DNA of 11,256 bases from Planctomycetota bacterium (GCA_024278035.1 JAJRUA010000023.1:1-11256); one strand, 5' to 3'; numbered from the stretch's first letter, positions 1 to 6,452 are shown. Made by a program: numbers and translations. Notes: generated by a model from the letters alone, not told the origin.

Positions 1-1
1 C

Positions 2-175
2 AGCGCATTGGAGTTCCAGACCCCGGCCACCTGGTACCGTGGCCAACCGGAGCAAGTCACCGCCGCCCGACGGCTCAAATTGGCCCAAGCCCGTCACCGA
101 CGGAAGCAATTCAACCTGGGCATCCGACAAAGAATCTTACCCTTTACTGAAACCTTGAGCGCCTCTTGTAACTGA
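2..175 (+). CDS. Integrase-core (IS3-type) transposase, C-terminal fragment cut by window edge
   Basis: An open frame enters from the left edge and runs 57 codons to a TGA at 173-175. It begins SALEFQTPATWYRG and continues with an Arg/Lys/Ala-rich stretch ending in a motif like NLGIRQRILPF. A 'HSAL-x-x-x-TP' start followed by a 'G-x-P-E-x-V-x-A-A-R' stretch is the usual tail of rve/integrase-core transposases of the IS3 type, after the last catalytic Glu. The DDE residues would lie outside the window, so activity cannot be judged. No convincing terminal inverted repeat can be assigned in 176-328 because the other end is not visible. The call rests on resemblance to remembered family tails, so it is moderate. 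It could also be the end of another helix-rich basic protein. Confidence 0.5.
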   Translation, partial: SALEFQTPATWYRGQPEQVTAARRLKLAQARHRRKQFNLGIRQRILPFTETLSASCN

Positions 176-328
176 GCCAGAAAGTCTCACTTAGGGATGA
201 AACATTTCAACCGAACACACGGAAAATTCCATTTCACGATGAACCAGGACAAAGAAGCCCCAGCATTTATGCCGTGCCGAGGACTAGCACCCCACGCTGC
301 TCTTTTTCTCTGCCGTCTCCGCGCGAGA
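176..328. other. Intergenic gap between transposase end and GspF-like gene
   Basis: No credible gene is visible. If the upstream fragment is an insertion sequence, its right end should fall here, but it cannot be placed without the left end. The right part (303-328) holds a copy of a short repeat that directly follows the stop codon of the minus-strand GspF-like gene. Confidence 0.5.
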
Positions 329-330
329 TT
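303..330 (-). repeat. Post-stop repeat, copy 1
   Basis: Read on the minus strand this is AATCTCGCGC followed by GGAGACGGCAGAGAAAA. It overlaps the TAA of the GspF-like gene. A longer, clearly related copy sits after the yidC stop codon at 3654-3690 in the same orientation relative to the gene; the copy here lacks about nine bases in the middle. Function is unknown; the position suggests a 3' end or mRNA-processing element, or simply a tolerated insertion site. Confidence 0.55.
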
Positions 331-1429
331 AAATCCCTTCCAGGGCGTCGTAGATGGCATCCGTGTAGAAACCGAAGACGCGGAAGATCAGTAAGATAAT
401 GAGCGTTGCGACGAGGCCCCACACAGCAAAACCGGCGAGGACGGCGAGCGTTGAAAGGGCGTGTTCTGCTTCTTCTTCGTACTGATGTGAGAGACGCTCC
501 ATGGACTCAACGATTTGGCCACTCTCTTCAGCGACGATAAGCGTGTCGAGAAAGTTCTTCGGAAAGAGACCGGTTCTGGCAAAGGCAACACTTAGTGGGC
601 GTCCCTCGTGTAGGTCCGCCGCTACGGCGTTGGCATGACGGCCAAACCGACCGTCATCAGAGACGCTAAGCACCAACGGAGCCAGTCGGCGCAGGTCCAT
701 TTCGGTATTGAGCGTCAGGTGCAGTGCCCAAGCGATTCGTCCCAGGGCGATTTTCTCAAAACAATCCCCGATGATCGGTACCGGAGCGATCCACTGCACG
801 AGCGTTTTTTTAAGTTCGGGGTAACGCCGCATTGCAGCCCAAAAACCTCCGAAAAGCAGAAAAATCCCGATCAGCGCGTTCGCATAGATCATTAGCCCCC
901 AACTGCCGGTAAGGCCCAGGCCAAGCACGTCGATGTTGTTTCCTTTGCCATCGGTCAAAACGCCACCGATGGCGATGAGGATACCCACCACAACAACGGC
1001 CATGAGAAGCTGTAGCAGGGGCCAGGCGATTTGCGTGAGCAAGGCTCGCCGGATTCGTACTTGGTGCTCATAATGGTTCGCCAGGCGGCGAAAGACTTCC
1101 GGGGCAGAGCCCGTCTGTTCGCCCACGGCAGCCATCTCAACGAACAGTCGGGGGAAGTAGGCCGGGGCGGTGGCCATCGCGTCGGCAAGCGAGTCTCCTT
1201 GCGAGATTCGTTTGGCTATCGCTTGATAAATCCTTAGGGACTTGCCCCTGGCACGCTCTGCTTCGCCTTGCCAAACACGCCGCACATCAATCCCCGACTC
1301 CAGCGCCAGGGCCAGCCGATTGCAAAGTGAAGCAAGCTGCTTTGAAGACGGACCCAAACCGTGGCGAGATTTTGTCGATTGGTTGAATGGAGATCGACGA
1401 GAGGGCCGAGAGAAAGTTAAAGCGGCCAT
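329..1429 (-). CDS. Type II secretion system F family (GspF/PilC-like) inner-membrane protein
   Basis: The 366-residue protein has the family's duplicated architecture. A first cytoplasmic T2SSF helical domain spans about residues 30-130 and a second about 229-325. Each contains the hallmark 'E-x-x-G-x-x-x-E/V' helix pair: GEQTGSAPEVFRRLANHYE near 103-121 and EESGQIVESMERLSHQYE near 301-318. Membrane segments lie near 133-157, 176-200 and 327-350. In known systems GspF/PilC is the inner-membrane platform that couples the assembly ATPase to pseudopilus or pilus growth. No ATPase, pseudopilin or secretin gene is nearby, so the partner machinery must be elsewhere and the exact system is unknown. 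The ATG at 1429 follows GGTGA with six bases between. It is 24 bases after the stop of the small CxxC protein, which suggests one transcript. Confidence 0.9.
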   Translation of the reverse strand: MAALTFSRPSRRSPFNQSTKSRHGLGPSSKQLASLCNRLALALESGIDVRRVWQGEAERARGKSLRIYQAIAKRISQGDSLADAMATAPAYFPRLFVEMAAVGEQTGSAPEVFRRLANHYEHQVRIRRALLTQIAWPLLQLLMAVVVVGILIAIGGVLTDGKGNNIDVLGLGLTGSWGLMIYANALIGIFLLFGGFWAAMRRYPELKKTLVQWIAPVPIIGDCFEKIALGRIAWALHLTLNTEMDLRRLAPLVLSVSDDGRFGRHANAVAADLHEGRPLSVAFARTGLFPKNFLDTLIVAEESGQIVESMERLSHQYEEEAEHALSTLAVLAGFAVWGLVATLIILLIFRVFGFYTDAIYDALEGI

Positions 1430-1453
1430 CGTCCCTCACCGAACGGGGTCGGG

Positions 1454-1780
1454 TTAGTTTTTGCTGAACCCAAGTTGTTTTCTTGTTGTTTGGCCAAATG
1501 GATTACGAAGAAAACGTGCCCGACATTTTTCGCACAGATCGTAGCGGACTTGTTTGTAAAGGTCTTCGTCTGCCTCGCCAAGTGCGTCTTGAAGATCATC
1601 CATTTCTTCAAGCAAGTCTTCAATGTCTTGCAAGTGGTCGGCCTCATCGATGTCGCACTCCCCCGCATTGCCCGATGCCTCTTCATCCAATGCGGCGTAG
1701 ATTTCAATGCGAACCACATAACGTGGCTCCTCGTTCGATCGAAGGGGGCGGTGACAAGCATCACACGTAAAATGGATCAT
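1454..1780 (-). CDS. Small zinc-ribbon-like hypothetical protein (CxxC...CxxC)
   Basis: This protein has 108 residues. Two cysteine pairs, C6-x-x-C9 near the N-terminus and C83-x-x-C86 near the C-terminus, could hold one zinc ion in a split ribbon. Between them lies a very acidic helical stretch, about 32-75, rich in D, E and L and possibly coiled. The ATG at 1780 was chosen over the longer open frame because GAGGA sits nine bases upstream and the CxxC begins directly after it; the extra upstream residues look random. It precedes the GspF-like gene with a 24-base gap, so the two are probably co-expressed. I recall similar conserved hypothetical proteins in planctomycetes but know no function. 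A role as a small adaptor for the secretion protein is only a guess from position. Confidence 0.8.
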   Translation of the reverse strand: MIHFTCDACHRPLRSNEEPRYVVRIEIYAALDEEASGNAGECDIDEADHLQDIEDLLEEMDDLQDALGEADEDLYKQVRYDLCEKCRARFLRNPFGQTTRKQLGFSKN

Positions 1781-1843
1781 GGCGTGGCGTCCTCGGTGAT
1801 TCGTTCGTCCGCGGCTAGTTCCTCGCTTCTCTCTCCATTCCCT

Positions 1844-1873
1844 ATAGTAAGTAGAACCCGACCTAAGAAGCAA
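1844..1873 (-). promoter_or_regulatory. Possible sigma70-type promoter for the CxxC/GspF unit
   Basis: On the minus strand TTGCTT (1868-1873) and TACTAT (1844-1849) are separated by 18 bases, about 65 bases before the ATG at 1780. The match to TTGACA/TATAAT is partial and such matches occur by chance. Confidence 0.3.
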
Positions 1874-1919
1874 GCCAAGAAAAAAAGTAACCGTTCACAG
1901 CTCCCAACAAGTAAGAAAT

Positions 1920-1951
1920 CGCTAAGGAACGCGAATAGACGCTAATAAACG
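1920..1951. repeat. CGCTAA-type repeat words
   Basis: CGCTAA (1920-1925), CGCGAATAGA (1930-1939) and CGCTAAT (1940-1946) follow each other in 27 bases. The same word is clustered at 6248-6394, so this looks like a small copy of a dispersed intergenic repeat. Confidence 0.45.
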
Positions 1952-2065
1952 ACTCGAACGGCAAAACCTGCTCAAGATGCCTCACACAAAAGGTGGGAAT
2001 CATAAAGAAAGGGGTCAAAAAGAAGAAGTTCGGACGGAAAAAACCGTCGTAATTAACGTTGATTG

Positions 2066-2096
2066 GCGAGCGGTGGGCGTAAGCCTACCGATGAAC
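2066..2096 (+). repeat. Hairpin repeat with GTAA loop, copy 1
   Basis: Positions 2071-2078 (CGGTGGGC) and 2083-2090 (GCCTACCG) form an 8-pair stem with one G-U pair around GTAA, which would be a GNRA tetraloop in plus-strand RNA. A related sequence (AGCGG, GGGCGTTAGCC, ACGAT) occurs at 11224-11247. It lies about 50 bases beyond the mnmE stop. On the minus strand the stem has one A-C mismatch. Confidence 0.5.
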
Positions 2097-2141
2097 CTAC
2101 AAAGCCCTTCTAAACAGGCGATTTCATCGTGAACGGTTACT

Positions 2142-3512
2142 TTATTTCCCGATACAGAACTTGCCGAAAATCAGCCCAAGCACATCCTCGGTCACAACTT
2201 CGCCGACGACACGGCCAACGGCGTCGATTGCAGATCGAAGTTCGAGCGATACGAGTTCTTCACCTGCCGAGGCGACCGCCAAAAGGGCCGCTTGCTGAAG
2301 GCGTTCGCTCGCTTCGGCAAGGCTTTGCCGACAACGTGCCGCCGTGTGGGCAACTGCCCCTGCCGTCCCTTCGTTCTCTAGGCGATCGAGCACCTTGCTG
2401 ATTTGCTCGCTTAGCTCGTCAATCCCCTCGCCCGTTGCGGCGCTTGTTCTAAGGCCTTGCAATTCGTCCGTCGTTTCGACAAGATCGGCCATGGTGATGA
2501 CGGTAAGGGTTTCGGCGGGTACCTCATCCGGTGCTAATCGGTAGGCCGTCGCCGGGGAGCAAACGAGCGTTATGTCGCTCATCGCACGAACCGCTGGGAC
2601 ACGATCCCTTGCCGTTTGGTCAATCGCATCCAAAGGGATCGACTCGTCATCGCCCGCCGTATCCACTAGTTCGCACTCAAAGCCTCCAAAACAAACGATG
2701 GCTGAGAGAGCGTCGCGCGTAACGCCCGGTTCGTTGGCCACCAGTGCGGTGGGTTGATCTTCTTCCTTTCCGAATCTTTCGACCAACACATTAAAAAGCC
2801 GGCTTTTGCCGACGTTCGGCGGGCCGACGATCACAATGCGTGGGTGATGGGTCGCTTCCCCCCGATCACGGGTCTGCTGTTCTGCCTCAGCAACGATAAC
2901 CGCTGCGGCTTCAATTCGGCGTAGTAACTCTTGCGGTTCGATGAACCGAACATCTTCTTCCTCCACAAAATCGAGCCCCGCTTCAAGATCGGCCAGCAAA
3001 TCCAGCAATTCATCACGCAGCCGGTGCAGCGGTCCCGATAGTCCCCCAGCAAGCTGTGCCAATGCTGGTTCGAGTGTTGCCACTTGCCGGGCATCAATCA
3101 CCGCCAGCACCGCTTCGGCCTGGAGCAAATCGATTCGCCCGGCAAGGAATGCCCGTAGGGTGAACTCGCCCGGCTCAGCCAACCGAGCACCGCCGGTAAG
3201 GCACGCTGCCAGAATCGCCTCAAGCACCGGCGGCGAGCCGATCGTATGAATTTCAACCGCCGGTTGTCGCGTATAGCTCCGCTCATCGGGCCAAACCAAC
3301 AGATCGCAAGCAACGGAACGCAGAGCCTCTCCGATCTTCACTTGCAACAGCTTGTCTGCTAGAAGCTGAGGATTCTTTACTTCGATTACGCCGCCGATCA
3401 ACTTAGCGGCAATCGCCAGCGATTCAGGCCCCGCCATCCGCACGACACCGCGCGCCCCCCTCCCGTGGGCGGTAGCAATCGCGGCGATCGTATCGCGCGA
3501 ATCAGGCGTCAT
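2142..3512 (-). CDS. mnmE: tRNA uridine-5-carboxymethylaminomethyl(34) synthesis GTPase MnmE
   Basis: MnmE, with MnmG, adds carboxymethylaminomethyl groups to wobble uridine 34 of tRNAs, using GTP and a folate derivative. The 456 residues match the family length. The N-terminal folate-binding domain begins DTIAAIATAHGRG (7-19) and keeps GARLAEPGEFTLRAFLAGR (108-126). The inserted G domain shows G1 GPPNVGKS (230-237) with the potassium-linked Asn, G2 GVTRD (263-267), G3 DTAG (284-287) and G5 SAAT (357-360). The C-terminal CIGK (453-456) with the catalytic Cys is intact. Two motifs depart from the norm: G4 is TMAD (340-343), not NKxD, and the SYTGED motif reads SYTRQP (79-84). The ATG is preceded by GGGGGA eight bases upstream, inside a GC hairpin. 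The gene follows yidC after 180 bases, a conserved order. Confidence 0.95.
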   Translation of the reverse strand: MTPDSRDTIAAIATAHGRGARGVVRMAGPESLAIAAKLIGGVIEVKNPQLLADKLLQVKIGEALRSVACDLLVWPDERSYTRQPAVEIHTIGSPPVLEAILAACLTGGARLAEPGEFTLRAFLAGRIDLLQAEAVLAVIDARQVATLEPALAQLAGGLSGPLHRLRDELLDLLADLEAGLDFVEEEDVRFIEPQELLRRIEAAAVIVAEAEQQTRDRGEATHHPRIVIVGPPNVGKSRLFNVLVERFGKEEDQPTALVANEPGVTRDALSAIVCFGGFECELVDTAGDDESIPLDAIDQTARDRVPAVRAMSDITLVCSPATAYRLAPDEVPAETLTVITMADLVETTDELQGLRTSAATGEGIDELSEQISKVLDRLENEGTAGAVAHTAARCRQSLAEASERLQQAALLAVASAGEELVSLELRSAIDAVGRVVGEVVTEDVLGLIFGKFCIGK

Positions 3513-3520
3513 GGCAAAAG

Positions 3521-3560
3521 TCCCCCTCCCCCACTTTTGGGGGAGGGGCTAGGGGAGGGG
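3521..3560 (-). promoter_or_regulatory. GC hairpin containing the mnmE ribosome binding site
   Basis: CCCCTCCCCC (3523-3532, plus strand) pairs perfectly with GGGGGAGGGG (3539-3548) around a six-base loop. In the mnmE transcript the purine arm and the two bases after it form the Shine-Dalgarno-like GGGGGA, eight bases before the ATG. A second pyrimidine stretch (complement of 3551-3560) could pair with the same purine arm, so two folds compete. The sequence resembles a repeat at 7285-7326. Confidence 0.55.
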
Positions 3561-3578
3561 TTTATTGAAGGATGCATC

Positions 3579-3590
3579 AGCAAATTTGCT
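3579..3590. repeat. 12-base perfect palindrome
   Basis: AGCAAATTTGCT is fully self-complementary and lies in the yidC-mnmE gap. It could be a dimeric protein binding site or chance; there is no second copy in the window. Confidence 0.3.
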
Positions 3591-3653
3591 CTCGCTACTC
3601 CGTATCTACCTGCTAAAACCGGCCTTCCTGATACATCGGTCCATGAACCACCG

Positions 3654-3690
3654 TTTTCTCTCTGCCGGCTCCGCGTCTCTGCGCGAGATT
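3654..3690 (-). repeat. Post-stop repeat, copy 2
   Basis: On the minus strand this begins AATCTCGCGCAGAGACGC and continues GGAGCCGGCAGAGAGAAAA, five bases after the TAA of yidC. It shares its two ends with copy 1 at 303-330, which also directly follows a stop codon in the same orientation. Confidence 0.55.
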
Positions 3691-3692
3691 CC

Positions 3693-6074
3693 TTAACGCT
3701 TTCGCTTACCACCCTTCTTGCTCTTCGATCTCTTCTTTGCCGGCTTGGCCTTAGAGCGTTTGACGAGCGACTCGGGCTCAATCGTTTGGGTGTCTACTGC
3801 CGGAGGCTTGGGCAACATTTTTCGTTCGGTGATGCCCCATAGGCTCGAAGCAATAAAGTAGAGGCACAAGCCGCTGGGCACTTTGAAGAACAGCAATCCC
3901 ATAAAGCCCATCACGTATTTCATCATTTGCTGCTGCATTCGTGCCTGATCGTTGGTTGGCTCAGGCATGAACATTTTTTGTTGCAGCAAGAACAGTGCGA
4001 TGGTCAGTAAGGGCAGCAAGTTAAAGTAGGGCCCCAAGCCGAGCATCCCCTGGCCAACATTGACCCAGTGCGGCATCATCGCCGACCAATCATAAAACAT
4101 GTCGGGCGAAGCAAGATTGCTACAAAAGCGAATCGCATCGCCAAAGAGCGACGCCTGGCGTAGCTCGACATCCACGGCGAGCGCCCGATAAAGCCCCAGG
4201 AAAATCGGCAGTTGCAGGAACATGGGCAAACAACCGGCTGCCGGGTTGTAGTTGTGTTTGCGGAACAGCTCTTGCTGGGCTTGGCTCCGCTTCTGCATGT
4301 CAGTTTTGTATTTCTCGACAATGCGGTCCATCTCTGGCTTGAGTTCTTGCATCTTCACCATGTTCAGCGCCTGCTTCCGACTGATCGGGAACATTGAAGC
4401 TCGCACGACCACCGTCAGCATGAGAATCGCAATGCCATAGTTGCCGACGATCGACTTGAAGAAGTGCAGAATGCCGAGCATTACCTTAGCTACGGGGCCG
4501 AACCAACCGTAGTAAAGGACGCTGTCCAGGGCGTGCATCGGGTCGTCGTTGGCTTGATAGGCCCGGAGCAAGGCGGGCAACTTGGGGCCCGCAAAGACCT
4601 TGTAGCCATCGTTGAGCATCGCTCCCGGAGCAACGATCGCTACGTTACGGGCTAAAACGAACGACGCGTTTTCCCAGTGACGGCGGGGATTCTTCTTGCT
4701 GTCGAGTTCCGCCGTGGCCAGTTCAGCCCGTACTTCGCTGAACCGCACCTTGGTGAGTGAGGGCTTCTCCGGAATCAAGATCGAGGCAAAGTACTGGGCA
4801 TCGACGCCGACAAAGGCGAGCGGTTTGCCTTGGCCCATCGGATCGACCTTCCCCTTGGCAATCGAAGAACAAGCGATTTGCGTAAAGCGATCGCCCGCGT
4901 AACGAACCACCACATCCCGAAGGCCGTATCCGCCCCAACCACGGCCGATTTTATTCGCGTACCAATACCCTTCGATCGGCAAGCCGTTGGGGCCGGTGAG
5001 CTCGTAAGCGACCGCTTGTGGCGTCTTGCCCTGGTTCTGAATCTGTACGCCCAGATGGAAGTGGTAGCTAGGATGGGCTTTGTTCTTGAGCTGATCCGCG
5101 GGAGTTTTGACAAGAGAGAATTGCTTGAGGACGGTCAGCCCCAACTCGGGAAGCGACTTTCGGAAAGAGACCGCCTTGGCGCTCGACTTCTCAACCGTCC
5201 AGGTTCCGCGGGCAAGCTGCTCGTTGGCCGCTGCAATCAGGGGGTCGGCTACGGTCCGTCCGCCGACGTTTTTTAGACGAACGACAAACGAAGGTTGCGA
5301 TTCGTAGTCGACGGGTGGCTTGGACGTATGGAGGCGAATGTTTTCGATTTCTGGCCGAATGAGATCCAGCGGTTGGCGCCGGAGCGTGGCCGTCACGGTT
5401 CGAGGCATGCCGTCACGCCGCAATTCAATTTTCAGCTTACGCTTGGGTTTTGCTTTACCAAGCAACTTGGACAAGTCCGATGCCGTGGTGATGGTCGCCT
5501 GCTTGGCTTGGCTGTCGTCTTCTTTCTTGCCCGATAGGGTGACCGAAACAATCACATCCCCCTGCTCAAGACCCGCCTCGGCAGCAGGGGTGCCCGCTCC
5601 GACAAGGTTCACTACCGCTCCTCCTGTGGGGGCGTCGCTCAGGGCGAGTTGCCCTAAGTAGCCCGATCGGTCTTCAAGGTCACGGTAATTGGGGCTGGAA
5701 AGCTCCACCCTCTCAACGGCGGCACCCACATTGTCGAGCGTCACCAACATGCGGTAAGCGCTCTTCGGATCGACCGACCCAATGGCAAGGCGTTGGGGCC
5801 CCGCGGCCTCTTCGGCTTCCATTGGTGTGAGGGGCATCGGTGCGAGGGGCGCATCGGGGGCCACCTCTTTATCGGCTGGCGGGGTAAGGATCGGTGCCGG
5901 AGCAGCGGCAAGCGGATCAGCCGTAACCGCCTCTCCCTCGGCAACGTTCGCGGCTGGTTCGACCGGTGGCGGCGTGAGAAAGCGATTAGAAAAAAGAAGG
6001 ATCGAGACCGACAGCAGCATGAAGACCATAAATCGAGGGTCAAAAGGCTGCGAACTGTCACCCTGCGGGCCCAT
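3693..6074 (-). CDS. yidC: Membrane protein insertase YidC with PDZ-like insertion
   Basis: YidC inserts and folds inner-membrane proteins, alone or with SecYEG. Numbering from the ATG at 6074 (793 residues), a first membrane helix lies at 15-30, then a Pro/Ala-rich linker and a large periplasmic domain. Within the latter, about 136-233 looks like a PDZ domain: SGYLG loop, GTPAAEAGLEQGDVIVSV core and a final ELRRDG strand. The conserved insertase core spans about 520-755, with the groove arginine in VVVRASMFPIS (R558), a cytoplasmic KMQELKPEMDRI helix pair, and PMFLQLPIFLGLYRAL. The C-terminal 24 residues are Lys/Arg-rich, as in YidCs that bind ribosomes directly. An in-frame TTG at 6095 adds seven residues; ATG was preferred because neither start has a clear ribosome binding site. 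The usual family length is near 550, so this one is long. Confidence 0.96.
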   Translation of the reverse strand: MGPQGDSSQPFDPRFMVFMLLSVSILLFSNRFLTPPPVEPAANVAEGEAVTADPLAAAPAPILTPPADKEVAPDAPLAPMPLTPMEAEEAAGPQRLAIGSVDPKSAYRMLVTLDNVGAAVERVELSSPNYRDLEDRSGYLGQLALSDAPTGGAVVNLVGAGTPAAEAGLEQGDVIVSVTLSGKKEDDSQAKQATITTASDLSKLLGKAKPKRKLKIELRRDGMPRTVTATLRRQPLDLIRPEIENIRLHTSKPPVDYESQPSFVVRLKNVGGRTVADPLIAAANEQLARGTWTVEKSSAKAVSFRKSLPELGLTVLKQFSLVKTPADQLKNKAHPSYHFHLGVQIQNQGKTPQAVAYELTGPNGLPIEGYWYANKIGRGWGGYGLRDVVVRYAGDRFTQIACSSIAKGKVDPMGQGKPLAFVGVDAQYFASILIPEKPSLTKVRFSEVRAELATAELDSKKNPRRHWENASFVLARNVAIVAPGAMLNDGYKVFAGPKLPALLRAYQANDDPMHALDSVLYYGWFGPVAKVMLGILHFFKSIVGNYGIAILMLTVVVRASMFPISRKQALNMVKMQELKPEMDRIVEKYKTDMQKRSQAQQELFRKHNYNPAAGCLPMFLQLPIFLGLYRALAVDVELRQASLFGDAIRFCSNLASPDMFYDWSAMMPHWVNVGQGMLGLGPYFNLLPLLTIALFLLQQKMFMPEPTNDQARMQQQMMKYVMGFMGLLFFKVPSGLCLYFIASSLWGITERKMLPKPPAVDTQTIEPESLVKRSKAKPAKKRSKSKKGGKRKR

Positions 6075-6173
6075 GGGCCGTCTTTGAACTGTCAAGAGAA
6101 ACGCCTGTCGGAAGGTAGGAACACCAGCGGCTCAATAGGCACCGGTGCTAGTGCAAGCTGCGGGAGGGAAGGA

Positions 6174-6200
6174 AGGATAGAAATAATTAGGGTGAGTCAA
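6174..6200 (-). promoter_or_regulatory. yidC: Possible yidC promoter
   Basis: On the minus strand TTGACT (6195-6200) and TATCCT (6174-6179) are 15 bases apart, about 100 bases before the yidC ATG. The -35 match is good, but the spacing is shorter than the usual 16-18. Confidence 0.3.
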
Positions 6201-6227
6201 GGCTTGTGAGACGGGGAGAGATAACCA

Positions 6228-6447
6228 CAAAGGAAAACAAAGGAAAACGCTAATGAAAACTGAGAAACGTCAAACAAAAGCATCCTCGCTTATTAAGCGT
6301 CCATTAGCGTTTTTTTCTTTCTTCGTTGTTCCGTCGTGGTTCAAGTAATTTCCAGAGCGCTAATCTTCGCTAATCCCCACTAATTTTATTAGCGAAGATT
6401 AGTGTGCCCAATTTTTCTTCTAACATCTCCTTAGCCACTTTCCTTTG
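6228..6447. repeat. MITE-like repeat element with CGCTAAT words
   Basis: The ends carry CAAAGGAAA (6228-6236) and its inverse TTTCCTTTG (6439-6447). Inside are two tandem copies of AAAGGAAAAC (6229-6248), a 12-base inverted repeat (6244-6255 with 6302-6313) and a 15-base perfect inverted repeat (6360-6374 with 6388-6402, 13-base loop). CGCTAAT or its complement occurs five times. There is no coding capacity. It could be a non-autonomous mobile element remnant or a regulator-binding cluster. Confidence 0.5.
6360..6402. terminator. 15-bp perfect inverted repeat, possible terminator of the phosphoesterase gene
   Basis: CTAATCTTCGCTAAT (6360-6374) pairs with ATTAGCGAAGATTAG (6388-6402). It lies 50 bases downstream of the minus-strand phosphoesterase stop. 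There is no T-run on the minus side; on the plus side TTTTT begins about ten bases after the stem. A terminator role is therefore tentative. Confidence 0.35.
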
Positions 6448-6452
6448 GCTTT

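Larger units (their letters stand above)
1781..2141. other. Intergenic region between mnmE end and the CxxC/GspF unit
   Basis: The 361 bases contain no credible gene. The part near 1844-1873 holds a possible promoter for the CxxC/GspF pair. Positions 1920-1951 carry CGCTAA-type repeat words. Positions 1985-2043 are strongly purine-rich on the plus strand. A small perfect stem, GACGG (2033-2037) with CCGTC (2044-2048) around an A6 loop, and a stronger hairpin at 2071-2090 lie downstream of the mnmE stop and could help end that transcript. Confidence 0.6.
6075..6452. other. Intergenic region upstream of yidC, rich in repeats
   Basis: No credible gene is present. The yidC-proximal third has a possible promoter (6174-6200). 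The rest is a repeat-rich element described separately: tandem AAAGGAAAAC, several CGCTAAT words and two long inverted repeats. Long open frames here are continuations of antisense frames over yidC. Confidence 0.6.

Noticed and set aside
197..394. 65-codon plus-strand open frame near the left edge
   Set aside because: It overlaps the end of the GspF-like gene and the post-stop repeat, and shows no motif.
1781..1873. N-terminal extension of the CxxC protein
   Set aside because: The extra 31 residues look random, whereas the ATG at 1780 has GAGGA at good spacing and starts right before the first CxxC.
1475..1945. 156-codon plus-strand open frame
   Set aside because: Antisense to the CxxC protein, with a Cys/Phe/Lys-rich translation lacking motifs.
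6075..6095. TTG start for yidC
   Set aside because: It has no ribosome binding site and adds only seven residues; the ATG at 6074 was preferred, though TTG cannot be excluded.
6228..6447. CRISPR-like array
   Set aside because: The repeated word is only seven bases, occurs in both orientations and has unequal spacers; no cas genes are present.
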